From Cellulomonas sp. 73-145 (GTDB lineage Bacteria > Actinomycetota > Actinomycetes > Actinomycetales > Cellulomonadaceae), in NCBI GenBank assembly GCA_001898185.1, contig MKTI01000010.1, positions 1-64,000 of the forward strand: a stretch of 64,000 nucleotides of DNA, written 5' to 3'. Numbering within the stretch: the stretch's first letter is position 1; each line of letters starts with the position of its first letter. This document shows positions 16,605-24,102 of this stretch, piece after piece. The notes under the pieces are model-generated. The model was not told where the DNA came from. It did no database searches and worked only from the letters and a program-made list of their open reading frames with translations. The translations under genes were made by a program, and so were the position numbers.

Positions 16605-16784
16605 GAGGGCGAGCAGGCCGGCCGGGCGGCTCATGACCCCCACCTGCTCCTCCTCGACACGACCCTGCGGCCGATCTTCCCGTGGTGCATCAGCCGACGA
16701 CCGGACCAGGTGTCTCGTCGTCGTTCGCTGGTGTCCGTCCAGCAGCGGCGCTGGAGTCGCCTCAAGTCGTGCCACCCGGCGCAT
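16605..16784 (-). pseudogene. Truncated 5' copy of the island lipoprotein gene
   Basis: Read on the minus strand, this stretch matches the upstream region and first codons of the lipoprotein gene at 22714-23163. The shared run includes RSSADAPREDRPQ against RSSADAPRDDRPQ in the upstream DNA, then GLLALA of the signal peptide. After that the match is lost and the frame ends at 16563 without a lipobox. It is therefore a promoter-plus-start fragment of a lipoprotein gene, not a working gene, and shows that the family was once duplicated here, about 6.5 kb from its relatives. Confidence 0.6.
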
Positions 16785-16792
16785 CGGCTCGG

Positions 16793-17146
16793 CTAGCGTG
16801 CCTTCGCGTCGATCTCGGCTCGTCGCGCCTGGACGATGCGCCGCACGACGGCCTCGGGCAGCTGGTGCTGTGCCGAGTAGTGGATGCTTCCGCTGGTGGT
16901 CTCGAAGTCGTTCAGCGCGTCGAGGACGGATGCGACGACCGCGCCGCTGTACGGGTAGAGCGAGAGGAACTTCTTCGTGCGGACCGTCGCAATCAGGCCC
17001 TTGTTGCGGTAGAGGAGCGCCGGCATGGCATAGCTGGTGCCTTCCTCGGCTTCAGGCACGACGTCGCGAGCGATCGCGATCACGCGTCCGAGCGCGTCCC
17101 GATCAGTGCCGTCGATGGTGCGGAGGTACGCCTCGACCTCACCCAT
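16793..17146 (-). CDS. DUF1801 domain protein
   Basis: A 117-residue small cytoplasmic protein of the DUF1801 (YdhG-like) family. Typical segments are GEVEAYLRTIDG at the start, EEGTSYAMPALLYRNKGLI in the middle, and the RRIVQARRAEID helix at the end. The family is described as iron-chaperone-like in some Gram-positive bacteria, but its role is not established. ATG 17146 is the natural start. Confidence 0.8.
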   Translation of the reverse strand: MGEVEAYLRTIDGTDRDALGRVIAIARDVVPEAEEGTSYAMPALLYRNKGLIATVRTKKFLSLYPYSGAVVASVLDALNDFETTSGSIHYSAQHQLPEAVVRRIVQARRAEIDAKAR

Positions 17147-17312
17147 GGGCCGAGGCTACGCGGGCGGCTCTGAGCCAGGTCGGTTCGGAGTGCAGGATCT
17201 GTGCCGTCGGGTGACGGCCAGGCCTTCTGCACTCCGACGACGAGATGGGCCACGGCGGGATGGCGACGACGATCCCGTAGGCGAAGAGCACCAGTGAGTC
17301 CCTTGGGGGCTG

Positions 17313-17336
17313 ACTTACGCTGAGTGCGGTTACCTG
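17313..17336. promoter_or_regulatory. Candidate HxlR binding region
   Basis: The sequence TTACGC followed by AGTGCG and GTTAC lies just before the HxlR gene. GTTACGCACT occurs on the minus strand upstream of the FrnE gene (about 19220-19235). The shared TTACGC and CGCACT elements could be sites for the HxlR protein. This is weak evidence from short motifs only. Confidence 0.25.
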
Positions 17337-17365
17337 CAGTCGAGGAAGTGTGGGGGTGGGTCGTC

Positions 17366-17770
17366 GTGGCCGCTGAGCGGACGATCAGTGGCCCGTGCCG
17401 GGCGTGGCCGCAGGACAGCGTTTTCATCCGGGAGGTGCTCGACCGCATCGGTGACAAGTGGTCGGTGCTGGTGATCAGCACGCTCGGGGCGGCGCCGTTG
17501 CGGTACTCCGACCTGATGGCGAGCGTCCCCGGGATCTCGCAGCGGATGCTGACGGTGACGTTGAAGGGGCTGGAGCGCGATGGCCTGCTGACCCGGACAG
17601 CCTTTCCCGAGGTGCCGCCGCGGGTGGTGTACGAGCTGACGGACCTGGGCCGGTCACTGTTGAGCGCGGTGATGGCCCTGGCCTCGTGGGCGGCGGTGCA
17701 CCACGGGGAGGTTGCCGAGAACCGTCGCGTTCACGACGACGTCGGCGTCGGCCGGCGCAAGGCGGGGTGA
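17366..17770 (+). CDS. HxlR family transcriptional regulator
   Basis: A regulator of about 134 residues with the HxlR winged helix: IGDKWSVLVISTLG, then RYSDLMASVPGISQRMLTVT and YELTDLGRSL. A Cys near the N-terminus (SGPCRAW) sits where redox- or aldehyde-sensing members carry their reactive Cys. In-frame GTG codons at 17324, 17348 and 17366 are all possible starts; 17366 is chosen for GGGGG about nine bases ahead. It is convergent with an SDR gene that is followed upstream by a FrnE-type gene, a common HxlR-regulated pairing. Confidence 0.8.
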   Translation: MAAERTISGPCRAWPQDSVFIREVLDRIGDKWSVLVISTLGAAPLRYSDLMASVPGISQRMLTVTLKGLERDGLLTRTAFPEVPPRVVYELTDLGRSLLSAVMALASWAAVHHGEVAENRRVHDDVGVGRRKAG

Positions 17771-17794
17771 CCCTCAGCCGGCCGTCGCTCGCGG

Positions 17795-18472
17795 TCACGC
17801 GGTGACGATGACCTCGTGGGTGTCGCGCTGCGTGTGCAGGTCCCAGTAGGTCGGGGCAATCTTGGCGGGCGGCAACGCGTCGACGCCTTCGGGAGCCTGG
17901 TCGGTGATCCAGACGCCGATCGCGACGTGGCCGACGTGGATCCCGTCCACGGCGATCTCCGCGCCGAGGTTCAGCGCCCAGTTGCGCAGCGCGGCCGCGC
18001 CGGCGGTCACGTTCCCGAAGATGGCCACCGGCCTGGTCGAGCCGGCACCGGTGGTGAACAGCAGGGTCCCGGTGCCGGCCTCGAGCATGGCGGGCAGCAC
18101 GGCGGCGGTCGCGGCCTGCGCGCCGTAGAGGTAGTACTCGACCTGCGCCTGGGTGTTCTCCGGGGTCGTCTCGCGGATGTGCACGGGGGCGAGCGGGCCG
18201 GAGGAGGCGTCCGCGGGCGAGTACTCCAGGACGTCGATCCGGCCGAAGCGCGCGGCTGCGTCGGCCAGTGCCCGGGTCAGGGCAGGGCGGTCGAGCACGT
18301 CGGCCGGGAACCCGGCTGCGGTGACGCCCTCGGCGGCGAGCTGCTCGACCAGGGCGTCGAGCTTGTCCTTGTTGCGCGCGACGAGCGCGACGTCGAACCC
18401 TTCGGACCCGAACGTGCGGGCGATCGCGAGCCCGAGACCCGGACCGGCACCGACGATGGCAATGGTGGGCAT
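17795..18472 (-). CDS. SDR-like protein lacking the catalytic Tyr and Lys
   Basis: A 225-residue Rossmann-fold protein. The N-terminus (IAIVGAGPGLGLAIARTFG) is a nucleotide-binding motif of the form GxGPGLG in place of TGxxxGxG. A later segment, GNVTAGAAALRNWALNL, aligns with the usual YSASKAALxxW region, but the catalytic Tyr and Lys are Val and Ala. It may bind a dinucleotide without standard dehydrogenase chemistry, or use other residues. ATG 18472 is the start. It lies 54 bases after the FrnE gene on the same strand, so both are probably one operon. Confidence 0.75.
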   Translation of the reverse strand: MPTIAIVGAGPGLGLAIARTFGSEGFDVALVARNKDKLDALVEQLAAEGVTAAGFPADVLDRPALTRALADAAARFGRIDVLEYSPADASSGPLAPVHIRETTPENTQAQVEYYLYGAQAATAAVLPAMLEAGTGTLLFTTGAGSTRPVAIFGNVTAGAAALRNWALNLGAEIAVDGIHVGHVAIGVWITDQAPEGVDALPPAKIAPTYWDLHTQRDTHEVIVTA

Positions 18473-18526
18473 GTCCTGCTCCTTCGATGTGTCGTGGGTT
18501 GAGGTCAGGTCGGCCTTTGCCGACGG

Positions 18527-19201
18527 TCAGGCCGTGACGGCCTGCAGGGTCTGCTCCAGCGCCTGGGCGTAGGTCTGGACCGACTGGGCCCCGGCGGCGG
18601 CGAAGCGACGACCGAAGACGGTGAAGGGCACCCCGGTCACACCCAGCGCGCGCCCCTCGGCGACGTCCGCGCGCACCGCGTCTGCGAACTCGTCCCCGGC
18701 CAGCACCTCACGCACCCGCTGCGGCGACAGGCCGACCGACGCCGCCGTCTGGGCCAGCGCGTCGGGGTCGAACGGGTTCAGCTCCCCGGCGAAGAACCGG
18801 TCCTGGACGGCGGAGAAGAGCTCCAGGCCGAGCCCCACGCTGTCGGCGAAGTGCACGACTCGGTGGAAGTCGAAGGTGTTCGCGTTGAGCCGCTCCAGGC
18901 TGAACGGCAACCCCTCACCCTGAGCCAGCGCCTGGATGCGACGCTCGGCCTCCAGGACGACCCGAGAGTCGCCACCGTGCGAGCGCACGAACGCGCTCTC
19001 GATCGTCTCCGGCTCACCAGGGGCGTCGGGATTCAGCTCGAACGACCGCAGCCGCACCTCGAACCGATCGGCGTCGCCGCGCTGGGCGATCGCCCGCTGC
19101 AGGCGGTGCTTTCCGACGTAGCACCACGGGCAGCCCAGGTCCGCCCACACGTCGATGACCACCGGGCCGCGCGCGGTATCGACCTCGTGCAGTGCCACCA
19201 T
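18527..19201 (-). CDS. FrnE-type DsbA family oxidoreductase
   Basis: A 224-residue cytoplasmic DsbA-like protein of the FrnE branch. The active site is CPWC in ADLGCPWCYVGKHRL (about residues 24-27). A helical insertion follows, and the cis-Pro loop GVTGVPFTVFG sits near the C-terminus. No signal peptide is present. FrnE proteins are disulfide isomerases linked to oxidative stress or to polyketide biosynthesis. It heads a probable two-gene operon with the SDR-like gene. The upstream region carries a TTACGC element also seen before the HxlR gene. Confidence 0.88.
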   Translation of the reverse strand: MVALHEVDTARGPVVIDVWADLGCPWCYVGKHRLQRAIAQRGDADRFEVRLRSFELNPDAPGEPETIESAFVRSHGGDSRVVLEAERRIQALAQGEGLPFSLERLNANTFDFHRVVHFADSVGLGLELFSAVQDRFFAGELNPFDPDALAQTAASVGLSPQRVREVLAGDEFADAVRADVAEGRALGVTGVPFTVFGRRFAAAGAQSVQTYAQALEQTLQAVTA

Positions 19202-19281
19202 TTCCCCTCACCTCACTGATAGTGCGTAACACCATCATGAGTACGCTCTCCGAGGGGTACAAAAGGCACTTTGGTGTGCGT

Positions 19282-19313
19282 GGGTGGTCCCCGTCGGTCG
19301 ACGCGGACCACCC
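19282..19313 (-). terminator. Hairpin downstream of the zinc-ribbon gene
   Basis: GGGTGGTCC (19282-19290) and GGACCACCC (19305-19313) form a perfect nine-base stem with a 14-base loop. It lies about 100 bases after the zinc-ribbon stop, and could end the MarR operon. Confidence 0.35.
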
Positions 19314-19414
19314 CGCGCGGCCGCCCACCGCGCGGAGGTGGCCGTCAGCCCCGCCAGCCCCCGGACCGTGAAGGACAGGGGCAGCAGACCCCGGGTGCCT
19401 GTCGGTCGACGGTG

Positions 19415-19648
19415 TCATGCCAGGTGTGGGTCGTTCCTCCAGGCCGGCATCGTGGACATGTAGGTACGGGTTGCCTGCTCGGCCTCGGCACGGCTCTGCT
19501 CGGGGTGCGAGCGTTGCTGCCAGGCGGTCATCCGTTCGAAGCGCTCGTCGAAGCTCTGAAGATTGCCATTGGCATCGGTGCAATTGCTGCAGTAGCGGCC
19601 ACTCTCGATAGGCATGCTGCAGCTCTCACACGTGAGTTCGGTGGTCAC
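19415..19648 (-). CDS. Small zinc-ribbon domain protein
   Basis: A 77-residue protein with a four-Cys zinc ribbon at the N-terminus (CESCSMPIESGRYCSNC, about residues 7-23), followed by a helical tail rich in Arg and Glu. This matches the putative zinc-ribbon family in which the ribbon is followed by a short helical segment. Start GTG 19648 is set by AGAAGGAG about seven bases ahead. It lies 31 bases after the MarR gene and should be co-transcribed with it. Function unknown. Confidence 0.75.
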   Translation of the reverse strand: MTTELTCESCSMPIESGRYCSNCTDANGNLQSFDERFERMTAWQQRSHPEQSRAEAEQATRTYMSTMPAWRNDPHLA

Positions 19649-19679
19649 GATCGTTCTCCTTCTGTATGGCGGTGCTTCT

Positions 19680-20153
19680 TCACGGGTGCGAGGCTTCGAT
19701 GAGCGCGCTCATTGCGCGGAGGAGTTCCGCGGCGCGCGCCGCCGGCATTCGTTCCCAGGCGGATGCCAGCAAAGACGTTGAAAGGACGCTGGCGTCGTCG
19801 CGTAGGGTGTCGAACCCGGCATCCGTCAGCCAGACGAGCGTGCGGCGGCGGTCGTCTGGGTCGTCACGCCGCTCGAGCAGACCTTTGCGCTCGAGGCCCG
19901 TGACGATGTCGCTGGCGACCGACTGAGCCCGGTCGAGGTGCTCGGCGAGCTCGCCGACCGTGAGCGGTCCAGCATGGGCTAGGTGGTTCAGTACGGCCCT
20001 CGAGGCGCCGGGCAGCGTGCTGCGCTTGCTGTCGCGGCGGTGAAAGACGAGATACACCTGCTGGAACAGCCGATCGAAGGCCTGCGCGTCGCCGCTTGCC
20101 CGTTGCGCATCGTGGGTCACTCGGGAGTTGCCAGACGGCCCGGTCTCTGTCAC
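19680..20153 (-). CDS. MarR family transcriptional regulator
   Basis: A regulator of about 157 residues with a MarR winged helix: LTVGELAEHLDRAQSVASDI, then GLERKGLLERRDDPDDRRRTLVWLTDAG, the diagnostic recognition helix and wing. Start is uncertain. GTG 20153 is used, but it lacks a ribosome site, and an in-frame GTG 11 codons later is possible. Immediately upstream is a perfect 19-bp inverted repeat (20166-20210). The zinc-ribbon gene downstream is a likely target. Confidence 0.85.
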   Translation of the reverse strand: MTETGPSGNSRVTHDAQRASGDAQAFDRLFQQVYLVFHRRDSKRSTLPGASRAVLNHLAHAGPLTVGELAEHLDRAQSVASDIVTGLERKGLLERRDDPDDRRRTLVWLTDAGFDTLRDDASVLSTSLLASAWERMPAARAAELLRAMSALIEASHP

Positions 20154-20165
20154 TCGATCAATCTC

Positions 20166-20210
20166 GCGTCGAGCCGATCCATCGTCAATCCCGATGGATC
20201 GGCTCGACGC
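20166..20210. repeat. Perfect 19-bp inverted repeat
   Basis: Bases 20166-20184 are the exact reverse complement of 20192-20210, with a seven-base loop. The repeat ends 13 bases before the MarR start and runs into a resolvase C-terminal remnant on the other strand. It could be a MarR operator, a hairpin in the MarR leader, a terminator, or a leftover crossover site of a serine recombinase. Confidence 0.9.
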
Positions 20211-20351
20211 GCCATACGACGACCGCGTCCTGCGACGTTTGGGGATCGGGCGGGGGAGCGCACCACCGCGGAGATCGCCGACTTGTTCGACGTCGCACCG
20301 TCCACCGTGTACCGGGCGCTGCACCGTGCGGGTGTTTCGGGGGAGCGATAA
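20200..20351 (+). pseudogene. C-terminal remnant of a serine recombinase (resolvase/invertase)
   Basis: This frame encodes about 47 residues ending in TTAEIADLFDVAPSTVYRAL and a short basic tail, then TAA. The sequence matches the C-terminal helix-turn-helix of resolvases and DNA invertases, which binds the recombination site. No catalytic N-terminal domain is present upstream; the frame enters the inverted repeat and the MarR gene. It is a decayed fragment, consistent with past mobile DNA at this spot. Confidence 0.6.
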
Positions 20352-20494
20352 GTGTTCCGGCGGCGGACCGCATGGCGGTCTCTGGGTTCTGTGCGTACCC
20401 CGTCGCCGATGCAGACGCGGGGTCGGCAAGACAACGGTCTTCGGACGAGGTGCGCGAACCGCGTTGCTACATTTCGTCCCATGAGTGGTCGAAA

Positions 20495-20522
20495 GGCCGC
20501 CCCGGATCCCTCCGGAGCGGCC
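20495..20522. terminator. Hairpin beside the tRNA fragment
   Basis: GGCCGCCCCGGA (20495-20506) and TCCGGAGCGGCC (20511-20522) form a stem with one mismatch. It occupies the place that the terminator holds behind the intact tRNA-Val at 25295-25369, though the sequence differs. Confidence 0.4.
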
Positions 20523-20524
20523 AG

Positions 20525-20585
20525 TGACCTGCGGTGATGCTGGGGGGCGATACGGGGATCGAACCAGTGACCTCTTCCGTGTCAG
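20525..20585 (-). mobile_element. Partial tRNA-Val copy, candidate attachment site
   Basis: Bases 20525-20585 match 25279-25340 downstream of and inside tRNA-Val(GAC), with three mismatches; 20555-20585 is identical over 31 bases. The match covers the anticodon, variable and T-arm side of the tRNA and its 3' end, and stops at the anticodon stem. A partial tRNA at one end and the intact gene at the other end is the usual mark of integrase-driven insertion into a tRNA gene. Confidence 0.6.
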
Positions 20586-20748
20586 CGTTCGGATTCGGGT
20601 CCGGCGTGGTGGCCGCCGGGCGTCTGCGCAGGCCATACGCGATATCCGCACTTCGGCACTCTGGGGCGAACACCGGCGGACAGACGCTCGTTGGCGTACG
20701 CGGGTGTCTGGATCGGACGACTCCCAGCGGGACGGCCGCGCTGTCGTG

Positions 20749-21303
20749 TCAGTTCGCGGCGGTGCGGAGGACCACCACGATGATCACGTTCGCGATGCCG
20801 AGCCCAAAGCCGATCAGCGCCAGGACGCGGCCCCGCGGTCCGAACCCGAACCGTTGAAGCAGGATCGCATTTCGCAGACCCTGCCAGGCCATAAACAACA
20901 CGAGCACCGACCCGACGTAGAACCCGGTGAGCAGTCCAGCGACCAGCATCCCCAGCGAGGTGACAAAGGCCCCGACCGCCCACCAGTTCACGGGGGCCTT
21001 CACGGGCGCCGGGGCGTAGGAAGGGGCACCCGTGGGCGCCGGATACTCCAATCCGGCTATAGCTCCGGGTGCGGCGGCGCCATAGGAAGGAGCCCCGTAC
21101 GGGTCCTCGACGGCGCGTACCGGCGCTGGAGCCGGGTCAGTGACGGGCCGTGCGCCGGGCGTGCTGCCGCTCAACCCGCCAGGGGGCGTTGGCGTGACCC
21201 CTGCGGATGCTGGTCGAGGCTGAGGGGAGTCGTCGGCGGATCGTGGTGCGGGTAGAGGCTCGGTGGTCGGTCCGGCAGATGGGCTGACGTCGTTGTTCGA
21301 CAC
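20749..21303 (-). CDS. Hypothetical membrane protein with Pro/Ala-rich N-terminus
   Basis: A 184-residue protein. The first about 105 residues are Pro/Ala/Ser/Gly-rich and probably disordered. They are followed by two hydrophobic blocks (AVGAFVTSLGMLVAGLL... and VLALIGFGLGIANVIIVVV) that give two or three membrane helices, with a short basic link between. The layout resembles DUF4190-type small membrane proteins, but I do not assign a family. Start GTG 21303 has GAGGGGA ahead. It lies inside the tRNA-Val island. Confidence 0.65.
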   Translation of the reverse strand: MSNNDVSPSAGPTTEPLPAPRSADDSPQPRPASAGVTPTPPGGLSGSTPGARPVTDPAPAPVRAVEDPYGAPSYGAAAPGAIAGLEYPAPTGAPSYAPAPVKAPVNWWAVGAFVTSLGMLVAGLLTGFYVGSVLVLFMAWQGLRNAILLQRFGFGPRGRVLALIGFGLGIANVIIVVVLRTAAN

Positions 21304-21637
21304 GGGGTCCCCTCGACGGCGCGTGTGTGTCGATCTCGTCGGCGCCGAGGCGGAGGACCTTAAGCAGACCGGGTGGGATATCACTCGTCCGGCGGACCAT
21401 GCCGACGGCCGCGCGCCGCCGCGCCCGGGAGGCCGGGCCGAACGGCGGTGAGGGCGGACCACCTCCTGCACTCGCCGCTCGGTCGGATCACCGCGGCTTG
21501 GCACTGAACGGGGCGATGCGGCGCTTCACGGCCCGGACTGGTCGCGCGCGCCGCTCCGGCGCCGCACGGCCGCCTGGCCCGAGCGACTCCCGGTCGTCGA
21601 CGGGGCCGGGTACCGTCGGGCGGCTGCAGGTGCGCTC
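21304..21637. other. Island intergenic region, nothing recognised
   Basis: About 330 bases between two divergent island genes. It should contain their promoters. No convincing coding frame, repeat, or RNA gene was seen. Confidence 0.5.
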
Positions 21638-22149
21638 GTGTCAGGGGGTGGCGGAGTGGGCACACGGGGCTCACGGTCGCTTGCAGTGCTCCTGCTCACC
21701 GTGATGTTGACCTCGTGCGCCGGTTCGGACCTGACGCGTGTCGGCGCCCCGTCCCCGGACCCGCTGACCGCTCCCGCGGTGGCACCGATCAGCAGCCCAG
21801 GCGCTCTCGTTCCGGCGTCGCAACCGGCGGTCATCGTGACGCTCCACCGGAGCGTGGGGTCGCCTCACTGGCTAGCGTGCCGTGGGTTGCGCAGGTCGTC
21901 AGCGCGGACGGCCGGCACGTCACCATCGGTTACCCGTACTTCGAGGGGTGCATGGGTGTCACCGGGGTGCAGGTCACCCAGTCCGACACGGGCGTGCAGC
22001 TGACCGTCTGGGGCCTGGTCGGCGGGGACGCCATGTGCACGACGCAGATCCACTACGCCAGCGTTGTGGTCACCCTCGACCCGCCCTTGGGCCACCGGGC
22101 TCTGCTGCACGCCCCGGTGTCCCGACGCTGGGCCACCAGCGCGAACTGA
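21638..22149 (+). pseudogene. Lipoprotein gene split by a frameshift
   Basis: One frame starting at GTG 21638 (or GTG 21656, which has AGGGGG ahead) encodes a basic start, a hydrophobic segment and lipobox LTSC, then an Ala/Pro-rich linker. The mature domain continues in another frame: SVPWVAQVVSADGRHVTI, then a domain with two Cys residues (EGCMG and DAMCTTQ) to TGA at 22149. The frames would join if one G were added to the GGGG run at 21856-21859. So this is either a recent pseudogene or a sequencing error in a homopolymer. The product would be a small secreted lipoprotein of unknown function. Confidence 0.65.
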
Positions 22150-22199
22150 GCCACCACCCGGAGGGGACGGCCCTGGCCGCCGCCTGCGGGGACAGGCCG

Positions 22200-22646
22200 T
22201 CACGCCGTCGATTCGAGGTTCGTCTCGTACTTCGTTGTGGTGCTTTCGGTCCAGACGATGATCGAGTAGGTCAGAACGCCCTTTGCCCAGGCGACGGTGT
22301 AGGAGCGGCGGCCGGGGTAGATCGCGTCGCGGGGGTCTTCTTCAATCTGTGCCCATCCGGCAGGAATGAGGATTCCCTTGTAGAACGCGATGACGTCTGC
22401 GGTGCTCGCGCTCGTGGTCCCGGACATTCCCACTTCGGGCGGTGAGCCCCGTCCCATGAGGTTGCGACGGACGCCGTCCGAGTGGCGGGGTTGAACCTCG
22501 GTGCTGCCGGGGTACGTCAACCGAGCGGGCGGTTCCTTCTCCAGGCCCGCGACGGTGTAGCCGCCAGGCACGGAGCATGCCGTGACCGCGAGCACGCACG
22601 CCGCGATCAGTGCGAACAGGACTGCCGCGCGGTTCGTGACCCTCAC
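22200..22646 (-). CDS. Tandem island lipoprotein, copy 2
   Basis: A 148-residue exported lipoprotein. The signal peptide ends in AVTACSVPGGY. The mature part shares with its neighbour the segments YPGSTEVQ, RHSDGVR, VIAFYKGILIPAGWAQIEEDP and a final YETNLEST. It is about 50-60 percent similar by eye to the gene at 22714. GTG 22646 follows GGGAGGGGG. No known domain was recognised; the AEVIAYY-type helix with PxGW recalls small outer-envelope lipoproteins of unknown role. It lies downstream of its paralogue on the same strand, 67 bases away. Confidence 0.75.
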   Translation of the reverse strand: MRVTNRAAVLFALIAACVLAVTACSVPGGYTVAGLEKEPPARLTYPGSTEVQPRHSDGVRRNLMGRGSPPEVGMSGTTSASTADVIAFYKGILIPAGWAQIEEDPRDAIYPGRRSYTVAWAKGVLTYSIIVWTESTTTKYETNLESTA

Positions 22647-22713
22647 GTGCCCCCTCCCAGGTGAAACGGCCTCCGCGCCGGTACCCATCACCGCGCCGAT
22701 CCTGGGCGCGGTG

Positions 22714-23163
22714 CTACGCCCCCGTGGACTCCAGATCGGTGTCGTACTTCGTCGCGGTGCCTTCGGTCCAGATGTTGAGCGTGAACGAGAGCACCCCCTT
22801 GTCCCACGCGACCCAGTGGGACACCCGCCCGGGGTAATCGGTGGCGCTTGGGTTCTCCTGCACCTGTTCCCAACCGGTGGGGACAAGGACGTGCGAGTAG
22901 TAGGCGATGACCTCCGCCGGGCTGGCGGTGGTCGTACCCACGATTCCGACCATGGCCGCGCTGCCCTTGCCGAAGACGTTCCCGCGGATGCCGTCCGAGT
23001 GCCGGGCTTGGACGTCGGTGCTGCCCGGGTACGCCAATCCCGACTCGGGCAACTTGCGCAGGCTCGCCACGCTGTAGCCCCCCGGCACGGAGCACGCGGT
23101 CACGGCGAGCAGGCACGCGACAGCGAGAGCGAGGAGACCTACCGCGCGGTTCGTTCCCCTCAC
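22714..23163 (-). CDS. Tandem island lipoprotein, copy 1
   Basis: A 149-residue lipoprotein with lipobox AVTACSVPGGYS. The mature part contains YPGSTDVQ, RHSDGIRGN, EVIAYYSHVLVPTGWEQVQE and ends YDTDLESTGA, closely paralleling copy 2. GTG 23163 follows GGAGGAG. Its upstream DNA and first codons are repeated in decayed form at 16605-16784, so at least three copies of this family existed in this neighbourhood. Function unknown; surface location is expected. Confidence 0.75.
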   Translation of the reverse strand: MRGTNRAVGLLALAVACLLAVTACSVPGGYSVASLRKLPESGLAYPGSTDVQARHSDGIRGNVFGKGSAAMVGIVGTTTASPAEVIAYYSHVLVPTGWEQVQENPSATDYPGRVSHWVAWDKGVLSFTLNIWTEGTATKYDTDLESTGA

Positions 23164-23493
23164 GTGCTCCTCCTGGACCTGCGGCCGGTCGTCCCGTGGT
23201 GCGTCAGCCGACGATCTGATCCTGTGCGCCGACTTTCGCTGGTGTGGAGTCTGGCTTTGCAGCAGCGGCTTGGGGTCGGAACGTCCGAGGTTCACCCAGA
23301 CGACGCAATCCAGGGGAGTGCAGCGAAGACCACCGACGATGGTCGGAACCCGATCCCGAGCCGAGGATGAAACGCATGCCCTAGCCGGTGGCCGGCGAGC
23401 ACAGCCGCGCGGCTCGGTGCGCGCCCGCTGCGCGGCAGTGGTCTGCCGCCGGACGACGACGCTGCCGCCTACCGACGCCAGTCGGGTGACTGA
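23164..23493. other. Intergenic region with dispersed repeat
   Basis: About 330 bases. The first roughly 115 bases (23164-23280) are similar to 16640-16760, including the shared runs CCGTGGTGC and TCAGCCGACGA. This is the upstream region of lipoprotein copy 1. The rest shows no recognised gene. Confidence 0.5.
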
Positions 23494-24102
23494 CTACCAG
23501 ACGGGCAGGGCGATCCGCCACGGATGTTCCGGCGGTAGGCCTACGCGATCCACGTCGAGGGCGTAGTCGCGGTACTCGGGCGGCAGCAGGATCGGGGCCT
23601 GGTCTGCCGACCCGAGCAGGAGGTCCCAACGGTTCTCGTACCGTGCGAACACCGCCATGGAGGCGCGAGCCCGGTCCGGGCCGACGTTCCGCCTACCTGG
23701 CTCGACGCCGGGCTCGGTGAGCCAGTGCATGTGCTCGATCCAGGTCGCTGCCGCCACGTGGTTGCGCGGCACGACGAAGCAGCGCATCGGACCGGCCGGG
23801 TCGGGGTCGATCGCGACCAGGACGAACCACTCGTGATCGCTTCGCGCCGGTGCTTGCTCCTTGAGCCCGAGCGGCCAGGAGTCGGTCCGGCGCACGCCGC
23901 GGATCGACTTCACCTGCACCTCGATCATCCGACGCTCGTCGGCTGTGTGGACTGCGAGGATGTCGGTCCGCGCCAGCCCATCGCGGGTCAGCGCGGGCGC
24001 CCAGCCGTTCCGGGCCAGCATCGACGCCACATAGTGCTCGCCGATGCTCTTCGTCTGCTTCGTGTCCACGGCCACGGCCGTAGTGAACACCAGCGTCCGC
24101 AC
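23494..24102 (-). CDS. PD-(D/E)xK nuclease-like protein, unknown function
   Basis: A protein of about 202 residues. The pattern Glu22 (GEHYVASMLARNGW), Asp47 (RTDILAV) and Gln63-x-Lys65 (MIEVQVKS) is that of a PD-(D/E)xK restriction-like core, with Gln in place of Asp/Glu as in some families. The C-terminal half (FVVPRNHVAAATWIEH, then RWDLLL) is not recognised. GTG 24102 or an internal GTG 11 codons later could start it. No methyltransferase is next to it, so a simple restriction-modification pair is unlikely. It may be an island-borne nuclease or an inactive relative. Confidence 0.55.
   Translation of the reverse strand: MRTLVFTTAVAVDTKQTKSIGEHYVASMLARNGWAPALTRDGLARTDILAVHTADERRMIEVQVKSIRGVRRTDSWPLGLKEQAPARSDHEWFVLVAIDPDPAGPMRCFVVPRNHVAAATWIEHMHWLTEPGVEPGRRNVGPDRARASMAVFARYENRWDLLLGSADQAPILLPPEYRDYALDVDRVGLPPEHPWRIALPVW

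Noticed and set aside
20525..20585. Possible functional tRNA gene
   Set aside because: Only the 3' half of tRNA-Val is present; the 5' acceptor and D arm are missing, so it is treated as an attachment remnant.
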